From Pseudomonadota bacterium (GTDB lineage: Bacteria > Myxococcota > Polyangia > Polyangiales > Polyangiaceae): a DNA stretch of 10,623 bases. Location: positions 1 to 10,623 of the forward strand of contig JAEZYO010000806.1 in NCBI GenBank assembly GCA_023419055.1. The letters run 5' to 3'. Positions 6,576 through 10,623 of the stretch are shown in pieces (the first letter of the stretch is position 1; every line of letters begins with the position of its first letter). The notes beneath the pieces were generated by a model. That model was given only the letters and a program-made list of their open reading frames with translations. It searched no databases and had not been told where the DNA came from. The position numbers and the translations under genes were made by a program.

Positions 6576-7457
6576 ATGCAACAAGAACGGGGTAAGGGTT
6601 ACGTTTTCACGGGCTTGCTCGCCGCGCTCGCAGCGTGCAGCGGGCTCGAGCCGGCGCCAGGCGAAACGGAGTCGACGAACGGCGCAGGGGGCACCGGCGT
6701 TTTCCTCCATGGCGAAGCCGCCTGCGGGAACGCCGCCGGAGCTTCTGGAGCTGGCGGCGCCGTCAGCTCGGGCGGCAAGAGCTCGCCGCCGAGCGACTTC
6801 GGTTCGGGCGGTTTCGGGGGAAGCTCGGGTAGCTCGAGCAACGGTGGCAAGGCCAGCGCCGGGTCGAGTGGGGGCACGGGCGGTGTCCCGATCGACGGCG
6901 CCGGTGCCGGCGGCGCCGGTGAGCCCGAACCGGCGCTCGGGCACGCGCTCCTCTTCACCGAGTACGTGGAGGGCTCGTCGAGCTATAAGGCGGTCGAGAT
7001 CACCGCGCTCGAGGACAGCAGCCTCGAAGGTTGCCGCGTCGCGACCTACTTCAACGGAGCCACCAGCGCGAACGGGGCTGCGCTCGACGGTGTGTTACTC
7101 GAAGGGCAGAGCACCGTCGTGTGTTCGAGCGCGCTCGCGGGGCAGGGCGCCCATTGCCCGCGAACCGCCGGGCTCACCTTCAACGGAGACGACGCGGTAG
7201 TGCTCGAGTGCGACGGCGTCGTCATCGATGCCATCGGTCAGATCGGCGTCGATCCGGGCACCGCTTGGGGAAGCGGCGATGTTTCGACCGTCGACCATAC
7301 CCTGCGACGGCGCTGCGACGCCGTGCCCGATCCGGACCCTGCGAATGCCTTCGATCCTAGCGTCGAGTGGCTCGGGTTCCCGAAGGACAGCTTCGAGGAT
7401 CTCGGACAGCGCGAATGCTCTGACAGTGGGGCCGCCGGATCGGGCAGCGAAGGTTGA
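6576..7457 (+). CDS. Secreted lipoprotein with Gly/Ser-rich linker and lamin-tail (LTD) domain
   Basis: The 293-residue product starts with a short charged n-region and a hydrophobic stretch ending in the lipobox LAAC at 18-21, so C21 is the predicted lipidated residue. Residues 35-118 are a low-complexity Gly/Ala/Ser linker, common in surface lipoproteins of Polyangia-type myxobacteria. Residues 122-279 match the lamin-tail domain of bacterial exported proteins: LLFTEYVEGSSSYKAVEI (125-142), FNGDDAVVL (202-210), IDAIGQIGVDPGTAW (217-231), DHTLRRR (240-246) and WLGFPKDSFEDLG (265-277). The domain is an immunoglobulin-like beta fold found with extracellular nucleases and adhesins; no catalytic domain is present here, so a binding or display role is inferred. 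It has several cysteines (153, 183, 194, 212, 247, 281) that could form disulfides. No Shine-Dalgarno is obvious before ATG 6576. The 3' end is overlapped by the opposite-strand gene. Confidence 0.86.
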   Translation: MQQERGKGYVFTGLLAALAACSGLEPAPGETESTNGAGGTGVFLHGEAACGNAAGASGAGGAVSSGGKSSPPSDFGSGGFGGSSGSSSNGGKASAGSSGGTGGVPIDGAGAGGAGEPEPALGHALLFTEYVEGSSSYKAVEITALEDSSLEGCRVATYFNGATSANGAALDGVLLEGQSTVVCSSALAGQGAHCPRTAGLTFNGDDAVVLECDGVVIDAIGQIGVDPGTAWGSGDVSTVDHTLRRRCDAVPDPDPANAFDPSVEWLGFPKDSFEDLGQRECSDSGAAGSGSEG

Positions 7458-7876
7458 AGCCTCGTCACGAGGCGTACGGATAGGGCCCCGAGCGCGGCGA
7501 GCGTGTTCTCGGAAAACCTTGCCTCCACGACGCCTACCTGGAATTCGTCCTCGTAGATGATCCTGCCCGGGTCGTCGCTCTCGATCACTTCATAGGGAAC
7601 CGCGTGCCGATCCAGCAGATCTCGCAGTGGCGCCACCGCTTCGATCAGGCGAGTGGCCGAGTTCTTGAACCACGTGATGGCGCGTATCGAATTGCCGTCC
7701 GCGTAGAAGGGCGGAATCGGCAGCTCCTTGTCGAACCAGGAGTCGAGATCGGCGAACAACCGATCGTCGGCCGCCGAAAGCCGGCCCGCTCGACGTAAGT
7801 GGTGACAGGCTCCGAAGATACCGACCGGTAGCCCGAGCTTGCCGCAATAACGCACCTGGATACGAACGTACTTCAC
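7238..7876 (-). CDS. Conserved protein of unknown function, with an unusual C-terminal read-through tail
   Basis: I do not recognise a named family. The first about 117 residues look genuinely protein-coding: VGIFGACHHLRRAGRLS (18-34), LPIPPFYADGN (52-62), ITWFKNSA (67-74), a Leu-rich helix (77-90) and VPYEVIESDDPGRIIYEDEFQVGVV (93-117). The pairing of a WFK motif with pG-xIxYEDExQV recalls a small widespread family of bacterial hypothetical proteins of roughly this length. Beyond residue 117 the sequence loses that character, and from about residue 140 it is read antisense to the lipoprotein gene, with a Ser/Pro/Arg-rich composition. The real functional unit probably ends near 7500-7530. The start is GTG 7876, in the distal arm of a hairpin, 47 nt after the smc stop and on the same strand. 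The gene uses CTA, TTA and ATA codons, which are rare in its neighbours, suggesting low expression or different ancestry. It has no signal peptide or membrane segment. Confidence 0.7.
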   Translation of the reverse strand: MKYVRIQVRYCGKLGLPVGIFGACHHLRRAGRLSAADDRLFADLDSWFDKELPIPPFYADGNSIRAITWFKNSATRLIEAVAPLRDLLDRHAVPYEVIESDDPGRIIYEDEFQVGVVEARFSENTLAALGALSVRLVTRLQPSLPDPAAPLSEHSRCPRSSKLSFGNPSHSTLGSKAFAGSGSGTASQRRRRVWSTVETSPLPQAVPGSTPI

Positions 7877-7907
7877 CCGAGAGCGAGGATACGCGCTCTC
7901 GGGTGAA
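7872..7907. repeat. 14-bp perfect inverted repeat between smc and the next gene
   Basis: TTCACCCGAGAGCG at 7872-7885 and its exact complement CGCTCTCGGGTGAA at 7894-7907 flank an 8-nt loop (7886-7893). On the minus strand it begins 16 nt after the smc stop codon, and its distal arm includes the GTG start (7874-7876) of the following gene. No T-tract follows on the minus strand; after it come AAGTACGTT. It could end most smc transcripts, or fold over the downstream start region to limit translation, or be bound as DNA by a protein. Confidence 0.8.
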
Positions 7908-7923
7908 AAGTAACGACGCGGAA

Positions 7924-10623
7924 CTACGCGACCTGAGCGCCGGCGTCGGGCTCACCCGCGGCGGCGGGAGTGGTGCTCCGCACCGTGTGCTGCTGAGCCA
8001 GCGAATCGCTGCGCGACACGGCGTTCTCGTTCACCTTCACGCTGACGATGCGCGACACGCCGGGCTCGCCCATGGTCACGCCGTAGAGCACGTCCGCGCT
8101 CTGCATCGTCTTCTTGATGTGGGTGATCAGGATGAACTGCGAGTGCGAGGTCATCGAGCGGATGATCTCGTTGTAACGAGCCACGTTGGCTTCGTCGAGC
8201 GGCGCGTCGACCTCGTCCAGCACGCAGAAAGGCGAGGGGCGATGCTGGAAGATCGCGAAGATCAGGGAGACGGCCGTGAGCGCCTTCTCTCCACCGCTCA
8301 TGAGCTCGATGTTGCCGAGCTTCTTCCCGGGTGGCTGCGCGATGATCTCGACACCGCTGCCCAGCAGATCTTCTGCGTCGGTGAGCTGCAGCTCCGCGCG
8401 GCCGCCGCGGAACAAGCGCGCGAAGGTCTTCTTGAAGAGCGCGTTGACCTCGTCGAAGGTCTCGCGGAAGCGGCGCCGCGACTCCTTGTTCATGTGCCGG
8501 ATCGCCTGATCCAGCTCCTCGAGCGCCTTCTCGATGTCGACCTTCTGTCCGTTGAGCTCGGTGAAGCGCTTCTCGGCGTCGTCGTACTCGGCCTTCGCGT
8601 CCAGGTTCACCGGGCCCATGCGATCGATGAGCTGCGTGAGCTCGTCGATGCGACGGCGCTCGCTGTCTTCGAGCATCGGGCGCGCGTGGTAGTCGCCGGC
8701 GACGCGCCGCAGATCGAGCCCGCGGAAGCGCTCGCGAACCGAGCCGAGCAGGTGCTCGCGCTCGAGCTCGATGCGTTGCACCGCCATCTCGTGACGGCGC
8801 ACGGCTTCGTCGTAGACATCGAGGCCCTCGCGCACGACCTTGAGCTCGCTCTCCTGAGTGCTCAAGGTGACGCGCACCTGCTCAAGCAGCGCGCGCGCTT
8901 CGTCGAGCGCTTCGTGGCTCTCCTTGGCGCGCTGCACCGCGGCCCCGCGTGCCTCGCGCGCGAGCACGATGCGACCGGCGGTCTCGCCGTACGCCACGGC
9001 AGCCTCGAGCAGCTCCTGCTGCAAGCGCTCCGAGCGGAGCTCCAGCTCTTGCAGGGAGGCAGCGACGCGCTCGGCGGCGACGCGAGCGGCTTCCGCCTGT
9101 TCGCGAACCTGGGCGAGCCGAATCTTGCGCTCCGTGACCAGCGAGGCCTGGTGCGCGACACGCTCCCGCCACTCGGCCGCGGTCGCCTCGGAGCGGGCGA
9201 GATCGTGATGCAGGTGCTCGAGCTGAGCTCGGAGCTCGTCGACCTGACGGCGGGTCTCGTCTTCCGAAGCCGTGGCGCTCTCGAGCGAGCGGTCGATCTC
9301 TTCGAGCTCGATCTCGATCGCGTCCGTGCGCGCCTCGATGCGCTCGATCTCGCCGCTCGTGCGGGCGAGGTCTTTCTCGGCCGTCACGTGCGCGAGCTCG
9401 CCCTCGTGAGCGTACTGGCGGGCGCGCTCGAGCTCCGTGGCGAGCTCGCTCAACCGGGCGCGGAGCGCGTTGTGCTCCCCGACCAGCTTCGTCGCCTGAA
9501 CCTCGAGACGAGCGACCTCGTCCCCGAGCTGATGCATCTCGCGCTTCTGCTCGATCATGGCGGAGGCGACGTCGTCGCCGCTGCCGCCGCTCACCATGCC
9601 GTCCGGCCTGGCCACCGTCCCGTCGAGCGCCACGGTCGTGATGCCCGCGTGCTCGGCGGCGAGCTCGACCGCGCGTTCCGCCGACTCCACGAGCACGGCG
9701 TCGCCGACCAAGGCCCGAACCAGCGCCTCGTCGCCAGGCTCGAACGAGAGACGATCGATCAAGCGGCCGAGGACGCCGGGCTGACCCTCCACGACGAGGC
9801 GCGCACCGGCGACGAACCCGGGACGAAGGGGCACCACCTCGGCGCGGCCGCGTTCGCTGCGCGCGAGCTCGGCGAGGAGCTCGACTCCCGCCGAACGGTC
9901 TTGAACGACGACGCCCTGAAGGCGAGCGCCGAGAAGACCGGCGAGTGCGTGGGTCAGCTCTTCCGGTGCTTCGATGCGATCGGCGACCAAGCCGAGCACG
10001 CGAGGGTCGCTCTTGCCGAGGAGCGCCCGGGCGCCCGCGCCCACGCCCTCCAGGCGACGATGCAGATCTTCGAGCGCGCGCAGGCGGTTACGCTTCAGCG
10101 AGAGCTCGTTCTTGGCGGCGTCGGCGGCGCGTTCGCTCTCGAGCTGACGGCCCTTCAGCGCGTCGAGCTCGGCTTCGAGCGCCTCGCGCTCGACCTGCGT
10201 CAGCTTCTTGCCCTCGGCGAGCTCCGCGACGCTGCGTTCGAGCGCGTGCCGGCGAGCGACGGCGTCCCCGAGCTCGCCGCTCAAGCGGTCGCGCTCTTGC
10301 CCCAGACGATCACGGCGCGTGCGTCCGTCGGCCAGGCGGTGGGCAAAACCGTCGAGGCGAGCCTCTTGCGCCGCGGACTGCGCGCCGAGCTCTCCCGCCC
10401 GGCGCCGGAGGAGCATGACCTCTTCGTTCGCGCGCGACTCTTCGGCCTGCAGGTTGCTGAGCGCCTCGGTCTCCGAGAGCGCGTCGACCTCGCGCGAGCG
10501 CTCGTCGTTGGCGAGCTCCTCGATGCGACCGACGAGCTCGCTCTGCTCGTGACGGAGCCCGGCGCTCCGGCGGACGATGCCGTCGAGCTCGACGTTTCCC
10601 GTTTCGAGACGCTGGTTCAGGTG
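7924..10623 (-). CDS. smc: SMC chromosome-partition ATPase (partial; N-terminal head outside window)
   Basis: The frame is open from the window edge to the stop at 7924, giving 899 residues of a protein that is usually about 1,200 long; the missing part holds Walker A and the start. The order is: coiled coil (10623 to about 10010), hinge (about 10005-9577, with VLGLVADRIEAPEEL and ALDGTVARPDGMVSGG), returning coiled coil (to about 8450), and the C-terminal ATPase head. The head shows the ABC signature MSGGEKALTA (S at 8296-8298), Walker B VLDEVDAPLDEANV (catalytic Glu at 8212-8214) and ITHIKKTM with the switch His. It ends with GVTMGEPGVSRIVSVKV and a roughly 36-residue polar Ala/Ser-rich tail. 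SMC dimers with ScpA/ScpB act on the nucleoid in chromosome organisation and segregation. Most SMC proteins have Asn where THIKK has Ile; this is conservative in context. The ATG at 10416 is internal and not a start. Confidence 0.97.
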   Translation of the reverse strand, partial: HLNQRLETGNVELDGIVRRSAGLRHEQSELVGRIEELANDERSREVDALSETEALSNLQAEESRANEEVMLLRRRAGELGAQSAAQEARLDGFAHRLADGRTRRDRLGQERDRLSGELGDAVARRHALERSVAELAEGKKLTQVEREALEAELDALKGRQLESERAADAAKNELSLKRNRLRALEDLHRRLEGVGAGARALLGKSDPRVLGLVADRIEAPEELTHALAGLLGARLQGVVVQDRSAGVELLAELARSERGRAEVVPLRPGFVAGARLVVEGQPGVLGRLIDRLSFEPGDEALVRALVGDAVLVESAERAVELAAEHAGITTVALDGTVARPDGMVSGGSGDDVASAMIEQKREMHQLGDEVARLEVQATKLVGEHNALRARLSELATELERARQYAHEGELAHVTAEKDLARTSGEIERIEARTDAIEIELEEIDRSLESATASEDETRRQVDELRAQLEHLHHDLARSEATAAEWRERVAHQASLVTERKIRLAQVREQAEAARVAAERVAASLQELELRSERLQQELLEAAVAYGETAGRIVLAREARGAAVQRAKESHEALDEARALLEQVRVTLSTQESELKVVREGLDVYDEAVRRHEMAVQRIELEREHLLGSVRERFRGLDLRRVAGDYHARPMLEDSERRRIDELTQLIDRMGPVNLDAKAEYDDAEKRFTELNGQKVDIEKALEELDQAIRHMNKESRRRFRETFDEVNALFKKTFARLFRGGRAELQLTDAEDLLGSGVEIIAQPPGKKLGNIELMSGGEKALTAVSLIFAIFQHRPSPFCVLDEVDAPLDEANVARYNEIIRSMTSHSQFILITHIKKTMQSADVLYGVTMGEPGVSRIVSVKVNENAVSRSDSLAQQHTVRSTTPAAAGEPDAGAQVA

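Noticed and set aside
1..10623. CRISPR arrays, insertion sequences, prophage genes and tRNA genes.
   Set aside because: No regularly spaced repeats, transposase or integrase motifs, terminal inverted repeats around a gene, or tRNA cloverleaf-like segments were seen; gaps between genes are too short to hide most of these.

Overview
The window looks like a stretch of a GC-rich (about two thirds G+C by eye), chromosomal, deltaproteobacterial-type genome. The likeliest source is a myxobacterium of the Polyangia/Sorangium kind. The grounds are an ImuB/DnaE2 mutagenesis pair, a lipoprotein with a long Gly/Ser-rich linker and a lamin-tail domain, a Uma2 protein with a coiled-coil tail, and a bacterial SMC. 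The taxonomic call is inference from gene content and composition, not from a marker gene.

Layout: (1) 21-1652 (+), imuB, a catalytically dead Y-family polymerase homologue; its frame is open to the window edge, so the true start may lie upstream. (2) 1685-2374 (+), a HAD-superfamily phosphatase 32 nt behind imuB and probably in its transcript. (3) 2367-2397, two copies of a 12-bp palindrome that supply the stop codons of both flanking convergent genes and can fold as a bidirectional terminator. (4) 2390-3157 (-), a Uma2-type PD-(D/E)XK nuclease-fold protein with a heptad-repeat tail encoded by a 21-bp tandem repeat. (5) 3158-3294, a divergent intergenic region with a strikingly AT-rich core and an ACTG-N10-CAGT dyad resembling a LexA operator. 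(6) 3295-6519 (+), dnaE2 (imuC), the error-prone DNA polymerase III alpha subunit, ending in the typical SRDFH. (7) 6576-7457 (+), a lipoprotein with a lamin-tail domain. (8) 7238-7876 (-), a conserved protein of unknown function whose 3' end runs 220 bp into the lipoprotein gene on the opposite strand. (9) 7924 to the window edge (-), smc without its N-terminal head.

Functionally the left two thirds is a damage-tolerance region. ImuB is expected to tether DnaE2 to the sliding clamp for mutagenic translesion synthesis. The usual contiguous imuA-imuB-dnaE2 cassette is interrupted here by a phosphatase gene and an antisense Uma2 gene, and dnaE2 appears to have its own regulated promoter. The right third belongs to chromosome organisation (SMC), with a small co-directional unknown gene whose GTG start lies in the arm of a 14-bp perfect hairpin just after the smc stop codon.

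I saw no tRNA, rRNA, CRISPR array, insertion sequence or prophage gene. The only gaps between genes are short: 1653-1684, the AT-rich regulatory region 3158-3294, 6520-6575 and 7877-7923. I see no clearly new multi-gene system. The most unusual items are the control sites: the dnaE2 promoter region, the shared-stop palindrome pair, and the hairpin over a start codon.
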